Shown here: positions 6,672 through 14,829 of the stretch, piece by piece
How the letters are laid out: each line of letters opens with the position of its first letter
How positions within the stretch are numbered: the first letter of the stretch is position 1
From: CALZJC01 sp041574955
GTDB lineage: Bacteria; Acidobacteriota; Thermoanaerobaculia; Multivoradales; JAHEKO01
Assembly (NCBI GenBank): GCA_041574955.1
Contig: JBFGNS010000046.1
Span: forward strand, 1-26,439
Direction of reading: 5' to 3'
DNA: 26,439 bases
Notes under the pieces: model-generated
What the model was told of the DNA's origin: nothing
The model's input: only the letters and a program-made list of their open reading frames with translations
Databases searched by the model: none
Position numbers and translations under genes: made by a program

Positions 6672-8096
6672 TCAGCCGCCGCCGAGAATACGGGCTACGT
6701 AGGAGTCGACGAACGCGCTGCGCTCGAGCCGCGGCACCAGTGGGCGCAGGATCTCGGCCGCCAGCCGGCGATCGCCGGTCTCGTACAGCGCCACCGCATA
6801 GTAGAAGGCAAAGCGCGGCTCGCGGCCCGTCGGATCGCCGGCCCGACGCAGATAGGCGAGGGTGCGCGGCCAGTCGGAGGACAAGTAGGCGGCTTCGGCC
6901 GCCACCAGCTGAGCGGCCGCCCACTGCGGGTGCCGGTTGGCCAGGGCGGCGGCCCCGGCCAGCGCGGCCCGCGTCTCGTCGAGGCTGTTGGCGGTCGCCA
7001 GGCGCGTCGCGAGAGCCTCCAGCTCGACCCTGTCGCTGGCGGAGGGCTCGCCGCCGGCCGGGCTAGCAGTTGCCCCGCCGGCGGCGGGTGGGTCGGACGG
7101 CGGACCCGCGGGCGGTGGTGTCGTAGTCGGGGGTGTCGCGGCCGGGGGCGTCGTGGTCGGCGGCGTCGTGGCGGCCGGGTCGCTCGGCGAAAGCTCGGGC
7201 GGGGACTCGCCGGTGGTCGGTGCTCCGGCGGCTGGCGCCGGTGCCTCGACGTCGGCCCCGGCCTTGCTCTGGATCCGCCGCTCGAGCTTCGCCACTCGCT
7301 GGCGCGAGGTGGGCGGCAGCTCGGCAAGCAGAGCGGCCGCCTCCGTCCAGCGGTCCTCGCGCACCAGACAGCCGAGGTGGAACTCGCCGGCCGTGGCGGT
7401 GGGCGCCGGGCAGGCGCCGCGTGCCGGTCGCGCCGGGCAGGCGCCGGCGCCCTCGGCGGCCCGTTCGCGCAGGCAGGCGGCGGCCGGCTCGCCGGCCGCC
7501 GGCAGGCGGTCGAGCCAGTCGAGGGCGCGGGCCGGCCGCCCCTGGTCGAGCTCCAGCCGGGCCAGCTCGGTCAGCAGCTCGGGACGATCCCCTTCGCTCT
7601 CGACCCGGCGCCGAAGCTCGCGCCGGCGCTCGCGCGGCGAGGCGGCAGGGACCGGCTCGTCGGCGCTGGCGGCCAGGCGGCTGAAGGCGGGCAGCGCCTG
7701 CAGCGTTGCGGGCGGTACCCAGCGCACCAGCAGCTGCTCGAAGCTCGTCCGCAGGTCGGCGTCGAGCGCTGCCGCCGCGTAGGCGCCGAAGCGGGTGTCG
7801 GCCTCCACCAGCCGGTCGAAGGTGTCCCGGAAGCCGCGGCGGTCGCCGAGTGCCGCCTGGGACAGCGCCAGCCGCACCAACCCCTGGGCCAGCAGCGGTG
7901 GCTCCTCGAGCAGGCCGAAGCAGGCGATCTCGAGCTCGAGGACGGAGTCCTCGTGGTCTTCGCGCTCGGCCGCTTGGATGCCGGCCTCGAGCCGCTCGAG
8001 GTAGAACGGGTCGGCTGCCGGCGCTGCCGCGGCGAAGGCGAGCGACAGCGCCGCGATCACCGCCGAAAGGTGCGGGAATCCGAGTCTGCGCATCAT
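6672..8096 (-). CDS. Secreted TPR-like protein with a Pro/Thr-rich linker
   Basis: The 474-residue product has an N-terminal signal peptide (RRLGFPHL, an Ala/Leu-rich core, then APAADP) and then helical, Ala/Leu-rich segments of tetratricopeptide type. Residues about 30-130 are one such block, with a Cys-containing block at about 170-270. A low-complexity linker (residues about 285-350) with repeated TTPPTTTPP units follows, and a second helical block lies at about 355-470 (for example YYAVALYETGDRRLAAEIL). Such proteins commonly scaffold envelope complexes. Its ATG overlaps the phosphatase stop by 4 bases (ATGA), placing it in the export operon. A helper role in polysaccharide assembly or export is inferred from position only; no enzymatic motif is visible. 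Confidence 0.8.
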   Translation of the reverse strand: MMRRLGFPHLSAVIAALSLAFAAAAPAADPFYLERLEAGIQAAEREDHEDSVLELEIACFGLLEEPPLLAQGLVRLALSQAALGDRRGFRDTFDRLVEADTRFGAYAAAALDADLRTSFEQLLVRWVPPATLQALPAFSRLAASADEPVPAASPRERRRELRRRVESEGDRPELLTELARLELDQGRPARALDWLDRLPAAGEPAAACLRERAAEGAGACPARPARGACPAPTATAGEFHLGCLVREDRWTEAAALLAELPPTSRQRVAKLERRIQSKAGADVEAPAPAAGAPTTGESPPELSPSDPAATTPPTTTPPAATPPTTTPPPAGPPSDPPAAGGATASPAGGEPSASDRVELEALATRLATANSLDETRAALAGAAALANRHPQWAAAQLVAAEAAYLSSDWPRTLAYLRRAGDPTGREPRFAFYYAVALYETGDRRLAAEILRPLVPRLERSAFVDSYVARILGGG

Positions 8097-8818
8097 GCCG
8101 GCAACTGGCGGTTCTCGATCACCGCCGACGGGTTGGTGAGGGTGAGGTCATCGGCCATCTGTTCTCCCCATCGCTCGCCGATCAGCGCGCGCGCTCTCGC
8201 CAGGCCGGGCCGGCGCCAGCGCACGCCGTGAGCGTCCGAGGCCACGAAGTGAACCAGCCCGGAGTCCAGCAGCCGGTGGGTGGTCTCCTGCGCCGTCCGC
8301 CCGAACTTGCCGGTCAAGCTGCCCGCCGTCACCTGCAGCAGCGCTCCGGCGTCCACCAGCGCGGCGACGGCTTCGAGATCGCCGCTCAGCGACGGCAGCA
8401 GCTCCGGATGGGCCAGGATCGGCCGCCAGTCGGCCAGCTTCAGCTCGAACACCAGCTCGAGCGGGTCGGGTCCCAGGCCGCCGTGGTCCAGCTCCAGCAG
8501 CAGGTAGCGCGACTCGGCCAGCGGCAGCAGCCCGGACGCCTCGAGGTCCTCGAGGTCGGTCAGCAGCTCCGAGTCCACCCGGATCTCGGCGCCGAGCAGC
8601 AGCCGCGGCCCCGTGGCGAGCTGCTCCTGGAGCTCGCGTAGCAGGCGTTTGAGCGTGGGGGCGTCGCGGTTGGACCACTGCGGGTGGCGCTGGTGGGGCG
8701 TAGCGACCAGTGTCTGGCAGCCGTCGTCCGCCGCCCGGCGGCACAGCCCGAGCGCTTCCTCGGCGCTGCCCGGCCCGTCGTCGACGCCGGGCAGCAGGTG
8801 GACGTGCAGGTCGATCAT
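8093..8818 (-). CDS. CpsB/YwqE-type tyrosine-protein phosphatase (PHP fold)
   Basis: The 241-residue protein begins MIDLHVHLLPGVDDGP, the hallmark of metal-dependent PHP-fold phosphatases that dephosphorylate bacterial tyrosine kinases of capsule systems. Other likely metal ligands are seen in TPHQRH, GAEIR, the HPE segment and SDAHG. Length and motif order agree with CpsB, CapC and YwqE. Its ATG shares one base with the kinase stop codon (TGATG, 8820-8816), so the two are probably translated in fixed ratio. It should remove phosphates from the tyrosine-rich tail of the adjacent kinase, resetting the polymer-export cycle. This function rests on family knowledge plus the adjacent position. Confidence 0.93.
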   Translation of the reverse strand: MIDLHVHLLPGVDDGPGSAEEALGLCRRAADDGCQTLVATPHQRHPQWSNRDAPTLKRLLRELQEQLATGPRLLLGAEIRVDSELLTDLEDLEASGLLPLAESRYLLLELDHGGLGPDPLELVFELKLADWRPILAHPELLPSLSGDLEAVAALVDAGALLQVTAGSLTGKFGRTAQETTHRLLDSGLVHFVASDAHGVRWRRPGLARARALIGERWGEQMADDLTLTNPSAVIENRQLPA

Positions 8819-11094
8819 CAGGCTGCCGAATCGACCGCGGTCTGCTCTTCGCTGTACGATTCGTAGCTCGCGTAGTAGTAGTAGCGGCGGTCGGCCCCGC
8901 GGCCCCGGCGCGGCTGGTAGCGGTTGAGCAGCATACCCAGGATCCGCACGTTGGCCATGCGCAGGCGGTCGCGGCAGGACCTGGCCTCCTCCCGCAGCAC
9001 CTTGCCCGCCCGGAAGCACAGCAGCACGCCGTCGCTCAGCTTGCCGGTCAGGATGGCGTCGGTCACCGCCAGCACCGGCGGCGAGTCGATGATCACGAAG
9101 TCGAACCGCTGGCGGGCCTCCTGAACGAAGTCGAGCATCGGGTCCGAGGCCAGCAGCTCCGAGGGGTTGGGCGGATGCGGTCCCGAGGGGCAGAGCGTGA
9201 GGTTGGGAACCGCGGTCGCGTGCAGGCAGCGCTCGAGCTGCCCCCCCTCGGTGAGGAAGTTGACCAGGCCGACCCGGTTCGAGACCTTGAGCACGCGGTG
9301 CAGCCGGGCCTTGCGCAGGTCGGCGTCCACCAGCAGCACCTTGCGACCGAGCTGGGCCATCACCACCGCCAGGTTGACGGCAGTGGCGGTCTTGCCCTCG
9401 GCCACCTCGGCCGAGGTGATGGTGACCGTCCGCAAGCCGCCGGCCGTCGACAGCAGGAGAGCGGTGCGCAGTGCGCGGTATGCCTCCGAGACGCCGATGC
9501 GCGGCCGGCTCTCGGGCACCAGCTCGATCGTGGTGGGCCGTGAATCGCCCGCGCCGCCGCTCTCCGGTTTGCCTTTCTTGCGGCGGCGGCGCCCGTAGCC
9601 GTAGCCGTAGCCGTAGCTGCGACCGCTCTCCGACATGTCGGGGATGACCGCCAGCACCGGCAGCTCGAGCAGCCGCTCCAGCTCCGCGGCGCTCTTGACG
9701 GTGCGGTCGAGCAGGTGCAGCAGCAGCACCAGTCCGATGCCCAGCATCATGCCGGCCGAGCCGCCCACGGTCAGGTTGTTCTCGAGCGATGGCCGGAACG
9801 GGGCGCCGGGCACCAGTGCTCGGTCGACCACCCGCACGTTGGATTCGCGGGTGCTGGTCAGGCTGGCGCTGACGCCGGTCTCCGACAGCCGCTGGAGGAG
9901 CTGGTCGAGCAGCTTGCGCTCGTTCTCGACCTCCATGCCGAGGTTCTTGTACTCGACCGACACCGCGCCGAGATCGGCCGCCTCCTGCTTGACACGCTCG
10001 ATCTCGTTGGCCAGCGACTGCTCCTGGCGGATGGCGGTCTGCAGCTCGGCGTAGGCGGCACGCCGTACGCGGTCGGCTTCGTCGGCGACCGCTTCGGCCA
10101 GGCTGCGGCGGCCGCGCTCGATCTCGCCCTGTAGCTCCACCATCTCCGGCCAGTCCGGCTTGTAGGTCTGCAGCTTGACCTCGTACTCCCGCTCTTTTCG
10201 CAGCAGCTCCTGGGTGAGCTGGCTGACGATGCTGCTGGAGCTCAGGGCCGCGACCTGGGCGTCACCGCTGGCGATCAGCTGCCGGTAGCGCGCCTCTCTT
10301 TCCAGCCGGTTGGCGGTGGCGGCACTACGGTCGCCGTTGAGGCGCTCGAGGCGCTGCAGCGTGACGCTGGTGCCGGCGTCGGTGCCGCCGATGTCCGAGC
10401 CCAGGCCGTACTCGCGCAGGCGTTGCTCCTTGGCTTCCAGGCCTCGCTTCAGCGAGTCGACCTGGTCGGCCAGGAACCCCGAAGCCCTGCTCACGGTTTC
10501 CGAGCGCGTCTCGATGCCCCAGTCGATGAAGGTGTCGGCGACGCCGTTGACGATGCGCGCGGCGAGCTCGGGATCGGTCGAGACGTAGCTCAGGTTCACC
10601 AGCTCGGTGCCGCCGACCGGCGAGACCGAGAGCCCCGCGAGCAGCTTGTTCGCCAGTCCGGCGACGGCACGATCGTCGGCGCCCGGGGCCAGCTCGTCGC
10701 CGAGGTCGTGATCGCCGCCCGGGTTGAACAGCGGGTCCTCGTCGAGCCGCAGGTTCCTGACGACCCGCTCCGCCAGGCCTCGGCTGCGCAGCAACCGGTA
10801 CTGAGTCGGGTAGTACTTCATGCCCGCCCACGCCTCGAGCCACGGGTTTGAGGTGCCGCTGACGCTCAGCAGGCTGCGCTGCTCGATCTGGATGGTTGTG
10901 GCGGCCTGGTATTGCGACTCGGTGGCGAGAAACTGGCCGAGCGCCAGCGCCAGCCCGAGCACGGTGATCAGCAGGATCAGGCGCCAGCGGCCGAGGATCA
11001 GCCGGGTGTACTGACCGATGTCGAAGCCGTGGTCGCCCGTCGCCGCGACATCCGGCTGCTCGTTCTCGAGCGCTTCGAACTCCTCGAACCTCAC
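8818..11094 (-). CDS. Wzc-like polysaccharide co-polymerase with BY-kinase domain
   Basis: The 758-residue inner-membrane protein controls chain length and export of the polysaccharide. An N-terminal transmembrane helix (about 36-55) is followed by a Wzz-type periplasmic region with long coiled coils (about 205-405). The PFRPSLENN proline-rich segment leads into a second transmembrane helix (about 441-463). The cytoplasmic kinase has Walker A at 562-569 (AEVAEGKT), Walker A' VLLVDADLR (Asp590, Asp592) and Walker B FVIIDSPP (Asp670). The C-terminus is a tyrosine cluster with six Tyr between 738 and 747. An unusual YGYGYGYG tract followed by RRRRKKGK lies at 494-508. The start is GTG 11094-11092 in a GTGA overlap with the export gene; the long upstream in-frame extension is antisense-type shadow of that gene. 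Confidence 0.95.
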   Translation of the reverse strand: MRFEEFEALENEQPDVAATGDHGFDIGQYTRLILGRWRLILLITVLGLALALGQFLATESQYQAATTIQIEQRSLLSVSGTSNPWLEAWAGMKYYPTQYRLLRSRGLAERVVRNLRLDEDPLFNPGGDHDLGDELAPGADDRAVAGLANKLLAGLSVSPVGGTELVNLSYVSTDPELAARIVNGVADTFIDWGIETRSETVSRASGFLADQVDSLKRGLEAKEQRLREYGLGSDIGGTDAGTSVTLQRLERLNGDRSAATANRLEREARYRQLIASGDAQVAALSSSSIVSQLTQELLRKEREYEVKLQTYKPDWPEMVELQGEIERGRRSLAEAVADEADRVRRAAYAELQTAIRQEQSLANEIERVKQEAADLGAVSVEYKNLGMEVENERKLLDQLLQRLSETGVSASLTSTRESNVRVVDRALVPGAPFRPSLENNLTVGGSAGMMLGIGLVLLLHLLDRTVKSAAELERLLELPVLAVIPDMSESGRSYGYGYGYGRRRRKKGKPESGGAGDSRPTTIELVPESRPRIGVSEAYRALRTALLLSTAGGLRTVTITSAEVAEGKTATAVNLAVVMAQLGRKVLLVDADLRKARLHRVLKVSNRVGLVNFLTEGGQLERCLHATAVPNLTLCPSGPHPPNPSELLASDPMLDFVQEARQRFDFVIIDSPPVLAVTDAILTGKLSDGVLLCFRAGKVLREEARSCRDRLRMANVRILGMLLNRYQPRRGRGADRRYYYYASYESYSEEQTAVDSAA
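9592..9615 (-). repeat. Short tandem repeat encoding (Tyr-Gly)4 in the kinase linker
   Basis: Four near-identical 6-base units on the minus strand encode Tyr-Gly pairs between the second membrane helix and the kinase core. An RRRRKK stretch follows directly. The repeat is in frame, so slippage would add or remove Tyr-Gly pairs without breaking the gene. Confidence 0.8.
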
Positions 11095-11939
11095 AGGAAC
11101 GATTCCTTGACGACGATCAGGTCTCCGGGTCGCAGCTCCGGGTCGTTCTCGTGGCCGGCGAGAATGCGCTTGACGTGGGCCACGATCTCTCTCATCCGGC
11201 CGTCGGGGCCTTTGCGCTTGATCAGCACCCGGTTGGATGCTCGCTCGGTCAGCCCGCCGGCGCGTGCCAGCACGGCCAGCAGAGTGATGCGATCGGTGCT
11301 CTTGAACGTCACCGCTCCCGGCTGGTTGACCTCGCCCATCAGCAGCACAGAGACCTCCTGCGCCGGAGGCACGTTGATCACATCGTCGGCGAAGATGGGG
11401 ATGTTGACCCGCTGGTCGCCGCGGATCATGAGGTCGTTGACCGAGATCTCGAGCTGATCGTAGAGGCCGTTCTCGGCACGCCGCAGGACGTAGATGACGT
11501 CGCCCCGGTTGTCGCTCAGACCGCCGGCTTCGGTGAGGGCCTGGAAGAGGGTCCAGCGCCCTGACAGCTCGAGGCTCCCCGGCCGCTTGACGGCGCCGAT
11601 CACCGAGATCGGCTTGGACTTGAACTCCCGGATCTCGACGATCACGGAGGCCCGCTGCAGGTAGCTGGCCTCGAGCTGCTGCTTCAGCTCGGCCGCGATC
11701 TCGTCGACCGTCAGGCCCTCGACCGGGAACTCCCCGAGCAGCGGCAGCCGGACCACGCCGCGCTCCGAGACCCGCCGGTCGACGTTGAGGCTCGGCTCCT
11801 CGAACACCCGGATCTCGAGCAGGTCCTTGGGCCCCACGCGGTAGCTGCGCTCCTCGCCGCTTTCCTGGCCGGCCAGCGCGAGCGGTACCAGCAGGGCGGT
11901 CAGGGCAGCTATCGAGGCCCGGCGGGCGTGACGGCGCAT
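11091..11939 (-). CDS. Wza-type polysaccharide export protein (Poly_export and SLBB domains)
   Basis: The 282-residue product has a cleavable signal peptide (RRHARRAS, hydrophobic core, LALAGQES). A Poly_export domain follows, with YRVGPKDLLEIRVFEEP, GVVRLPLLGEFPVEGLTV and a repeated strand region. Two SLBB-type beta-grasp units come next, around ISVIGAVKRPGSLEL and VLLMGEVNQPGAVTF, each followed by LxxAGGL. It ends ELRPGDLIVVKESFL, as in many Wza relatives that lack the long C-terminal helix. There is no lipobox cysteine at the signal cleavage site, so it is probably not a lipoprotein, unlike E. coli Wza. Its stop overlaps the GTG start of the kinase gene. No Shine-Dalgarno sequence is apparent before the ATG. 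Confidence 0.93.
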   Translation of the reverse strand: MRRHARRASIAALTALLVPLALAGQESGEERSYRVGPKDLLEIRVFEEPSLNVDRRVSERGVVRLPLLGEFPVEGLTVDEIAAELKQQLEASYLQRASVIVEIREFKSKPISVIGAVKRPGSLELSGRWTLFQALTEAGGLSDNRGDVIYVLRRAENGLYDQLEISVNDLMIRGDQRVNIPIFADDVINVPPAQEVSVLLMGEVNQPGAVTFKSTDRITLLAVLARAGGLTERASNRVLIKRKGPDGRMREIVAHVKRILAGHENDPELRPGDLIVVKESFL

Positions 11940-11961
11940 CGTTCAAGTCTACAACAGCGTC

Positions 11962-11980
11962 CGGCCGCTACCTACGGCCG
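11962..11980 (-). other. Small GC hairpin in the gap before the export gene
   Basis: The 114-base gap between the beta-barrel gene and the export gene contains CGGCCG repeated as an inverted pair around a 7-base loop (CTACCTA on plus). No T-run follows on either strand, so a simple terminator is unlikely. It could be a leader hairpin in the export-gene mRNA or chance in GC-rich DNA. Nothing else is evident in the gap. Confidence 0.25.
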
Positions 11981-12053
11981 CACCCGCCGTTCGCCGCGGC
12001 CCCAGCCAGGGCCGGTTGCCGCTTCCCCCGGCGTACCGGGCGCGCGACCGCGG

Positions 12054-13346
12054 TCAGTCGGGGAGGAGGCTGAACCCCGCCAGCTCGATCGCGGTGCTGA
12101 CGCGGTTGGCGGACCGGTCGAGCTCGGGCAGCGGCGACCGGTACTCGATGCGTGCGGCGCCGAAGGTGAAGGTCAAGCGGCGGGTGAGAGCCAGCTCGAA
12201 CCCGCCGCCGTAGGCTTCGACGTCGTCGATTCGCGTCGTCACCGACGAACTGGCGGTGCGAAAGGTGTTGTCGCCGGTGTCGTAGAAAAGCTGCAGGGTA
12301 AGCCGCTCGCTGCGCGGCAAGCTGATCGCCAGGCCGAACCGCTCCTCCTCGTAGTAGCTGCCGGAGTCCCGCGCCGAGTAGACCAGCGTGCGGTAGAGGT
12401 AGGGCGAGAGGCTGAGCCGGGGCGTGATCTCGAACCCGAGCTGCAGCCGGCCCGCATTCAGGCGGCTCTTGAGGCCGGAGTCGAACTCGATGGAGTGGGA
12501 GTTGGCCGTCAGCTGCACGTCGAGCCGGTTGCCGTCGAGGGCGATCTCGAGGCTCGGCCCGAACGAGCTGTTCGAGCGCGTCGCCCCCGGGTCGGAGAAG
12601 TCCGCCTCCGACGACTCCGCTCCCAGCCGGATCCGCAGGCCGTTGGTCAGGGTGTAGCCGAGTCCCAGCCGGGCGACGCGCTCGGTACGGTCGAGGCTCT
12701 CGACACGGCGCGACGCCAGCAGGGGGTCGCGTACGCTGTAGCCGCTGTCGCTGCTGCTGAAGCTACCGACCAGCTGCCACGGGCCGCGCACGTCGAGGGC
12801 GAAGCCGATGCTACCGCCGGTCGAGCTGATCTCGGTGGGCACGTCGAGCTCGGAGTTCAAGAAGCGCTCCACCGTAACCTCGCGACCGCTCAGCTCGAGC
12901 TCGAGCCGGTTGAGGGTGACCTGCGCGCGCGCCCCCACGTTCCAAACCAGGCTGCGCAGCTCCTGCCGCTCCCGCCACCAGGTGTAGCTGGGAAGCACGA
13001 AGCCGGAGAGGACGGTCTTTCGCCCCACCGGCAGAAAGACGTTCAGCCCCGCGCTCAGGGTGCCGCGCAGGTCGGAGACGGATTCGCTGCCTTCGGGGGT
13101 GGCGAACACGTTGTCGACCCAGGCCAGGTTGCCGAGGGTCAGCAGCGGGTCGATCCTCAGGGGGCCCAGCCGCCAGCGGGCGTCGTCCGCCGCTGCCGCG
13201 TCGGACGCCTCGAGCGAATCCAGCTTGCCGGGCGGCCGGTACTGCGAGAACTGGGCCGCAACCGGGTCGGCGCCGGCTGCCACCGCCAGTGCGACCAGGA
13301 GCAGCGAGTAGACTGCGTGCCGCGCGCATGTTCCGCCGTTGGCCAT
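12054..13346 (-). CDS. Outer-membrane beta-barrel protein of the polysaccharide locus
   Basis: The 430-residue protein starts with a signal peptide (MANGGTCARH, hydrophobic core, PVAAQF). From about residue 60 it shows alternating-hydrophobicity strands of 8-12 residues separated by short polar turns (for example GSIGFALDV, VARLGLGYTL, GRLQLGFEI, ERFGLAISLP, RLTFTFGAARIEY). It ends ELAGFSLLPD. This is the pattern of beta-barrel proteins commonly found beside Wza/Wzc and exosortase-type loci. The family is recognised only at fold level. ATG 13346-13344 is preferred over ATG 13370 because it puts the signal peptide at the N-terminus and has GGGGGGCG a few bases upstream. It may assist polymer passage or anchor the polymer at the outer membrane; that is inference. 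Confidence 0.82.
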   Translation of the reverse strand: MANGGTCARHAVYSLLLVALAVAAGADPVAAQFSQYRPPGKLDSLEASDAAAADDARWRLGPLRIDPLLTLGNLAWVDNVFATPEGSESVSDLRGTLSAGLNVFLPVGRKTVLSGFVLPSYTWWRERQELRSLVWNVGARAQVTLNRLELELSGREVTVERFLNSELDVPTEISSTGGSIGFALDVRGPWQLVGSFSSSDSGYSVRDPLLASRRVESLDRTERVARLGLGYTLTNGLRIRLGAESSEADFSDPGATRSNSSFGPSLEIALDGNRLDVQLTANSHSIEFDSGLKSRLNAGRLQLGFEITPRLSLSPYLYRTLVYSARDSGSYYEEERFGLAISLPRSERLTLQLFYDTGDNTFRTASSSVTTRIDDVEAYGGGFELALTRRLTFTFGAARIEYRSPLPELDRSANRVSTAIELAGFSLLPD

Positions 13347-13368
13347 CGATCGCCCCCCGAGAGGCGGC

Positions 13369-14829
13369 ATGATAGCGCCTGACGGCTACCGGTGGACGGT
13401 CGCCGCAGTCCTGCTGGTGGCGGTGCTGGTGTGGGCGCCGCTGCCCTACGGCAGCGTGACGCCCGGCGGCGAGCTGCTCGTCCGGCTGGCGGCCTGTCTG
13501 CTGCTGGGCGTGGTCCTGTGGGGCGCCGCGAGCTGGCGCGAGCTGCGCCCCGTGGTGTGGCCGGCGGGAGCCGTGGCCGCGCTGGCCGTGCTCGGCTGGC
13601 TGCAGGCGGCCCCCTGGCCGGCGGGTTTGGTAGCCCTGCTGTCGCCGGAGCGGCTCCGCATCGAGCGGCTGGCCGAGCAGACCGCCGGCGTGGCGCCCGC
13701 GGGCTGGGTGCCGCTGTCGCTGGCGCCCGAGGTGAGCCGCTCAACCGCGCTGAGCATCGCCTCGGTCGCGGCGGTGCTGCTGGCGGCCGCGGCGGTCGGC
13801 AGCCGCCGCCGCGGCCGGCGGTGGATCGCGGCGGCGCTTTTCGCCGGCGCCGTGCTCCAGCCGGCGGCCGGTGCCCGGCGGCTGCTGGCGGGCGTGCCCG
13901 AGGCGACGCCCGGCTCGGCCCTGGCCGAGCCTACCAACCGGCTGATCGGTAGCTTCGTCCACCCCAACCAGCTCGCCCTGCTGCTCGAGATCGCCCTGGC
14001 CGTGGCGGTGGCCGTCGTCTGGTGGGCCTGGAGCGGCGCCCGGCGGCGCGGTCCCGACGGCATCGGGCCGGGCCACCTGGTCGGCGCTGTGCTGCTGCTC
14101 GCCGCCCTCGCCGTGTCGCTGGTGCTGACGCGGTCGCGTGCTGGAATCCTGGGCGCTGCTGCTGCGGCGGTGGTGCAGTCGGGGGCGCTGCTCGTGGCGC
14201 TCGGCTTCCGGTGGCGGCGGCTGGCGATCCTGGCGGGCGGCGCGGCGGCGGTCGGGGCCGTCGCCCTGACGGTGCTGAGGCGGCCGCTGGGCCGGTTGCT
14301 CGAGACGCCGCTGGGCGAGCTCGTCTGGGCTCAGCGAGCCGAGGTCTGGTCGGAGACCGTCGAGCTCTGGACCCGCTTTCCGCTGGTCGGCTCCGGCCTC
14401 GGCACGTTCGCCGACGGTCTGCCGCTGGTGGAGTCGGCAGCCTTGACGGGCGGTACCTGGCTGCACGCGCACAACCAGTGGGTCGAGCTGCTGGCGACCG
14501 GCGGCGTGCTCGGCGCCGCGGTGGTGGCTGTCGGGCTGGTTGCGCTGGTGCGGCGCCTGGCGGCGGTGCTCGGATCCGCCATCGCCACCGAGGAGCGAGC
14601 GGCGGCGCTGGCGGCACTCGGCGCGCTGACCGCCGCCGGGGTGCACGAGCTGTTCGACTTCAGCCTCACCGCGCCGGCCAACGCCATTGCCCTGGCGGCG
14701 GTGTGCGGTGCCGCGGCGGGCGTTCCGCTCATCCAGCCGCTTCGAAGCGGGCCGCGCCCGGACCGAGGAACCGACCTGTCGGGATCGCCAGCTGGAGACG
14801 GTGGCCGCCTGCCGGAAACTCCCCGTTGA
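13369..14829 (+). CDS. O-antigen ligase/polymerase family membrane protein (Wzy_C)
   Basis: The 486-residue protein has about ten to eleven hydrophobic segments, beginning at residues 9-25. It carries the Wzy_C/WaaL hallmarks: FVHPNQLALLLEIAL, the LTRSRAGILG stretch after a membrane helix, and a large periplasmic loop with TRFPLVGSGLGTF and HAHNQWVELLATGG (the conserved H-N-x-x-x-E element). A final set of helices follows, then a hydrophilic tail of about 30 residues. The start is ATG 13369 because GAGAGG lies about five bases upstream; an earlier ATG at 13339 adds a charged tail and overlaps the divergent gene start. It would polymerise or attach repeat units at the periplasmic face. Its last 101 bases overlap the end of the convergent gene. 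Confidence 0.9.
   Translation: MIAPDGYRWTVAAVLLVAVLVWAPLPYGSVTPGGELLVRLAACLLLGVVLWGAASWRELRPVVWPAGAVAALAVLGWLQAAPWPAGLVALLSPERLRIERLAEQTAGVAPAGWVPLSLAPEVSRSTALSIASVAAVLLAAAAVGSRRRGRRWIAAALFAGAVLQPAAGARRLLAGVPEATPGSALAEPTNRLIGSFVHPNQLALLLEIALAVAVAVVWWAWSGARRRGPDGIGPGHLVGAVLLLAALAVSLVLTRSRAGILGAAAAAVVQSGALLVALGFRWRRLAILAGGAAAVGAVALTVLRRPLGRLLETPLGELVWAQRAEVWSETVELWTRFPLVGSGLGTFADGLPLVESAALTGGTWLHAHNQWVELLATGGVLGAAVVAVGLVALVRRLAAVLGSAIATEERAAALAALGALTAAGVHELFDFSLTAPANAIALAAVCGAAAGVPLIQPLRSGPRPDRGTDLSGSPAGDGGRLPETPR

Noticed and set aside
11095..11946. N-terminal extension of about 284 codons on the BY-kinase frame
   Set aside because: It lies wholly within the Wza-type gene in another frame and is Arg/Gly/Pro-rich. 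The kinase starts at GTG 11094.
11928..13382. Long plus-strand open frame of 484 codons opposite the beta-barrel gene
   Set aside because: The minus-strand product has a signal peptide and regular beta strands, while this frame is Gln/Gly/Val/Ala-rich without any domain. High GC makes such antisense frames common.
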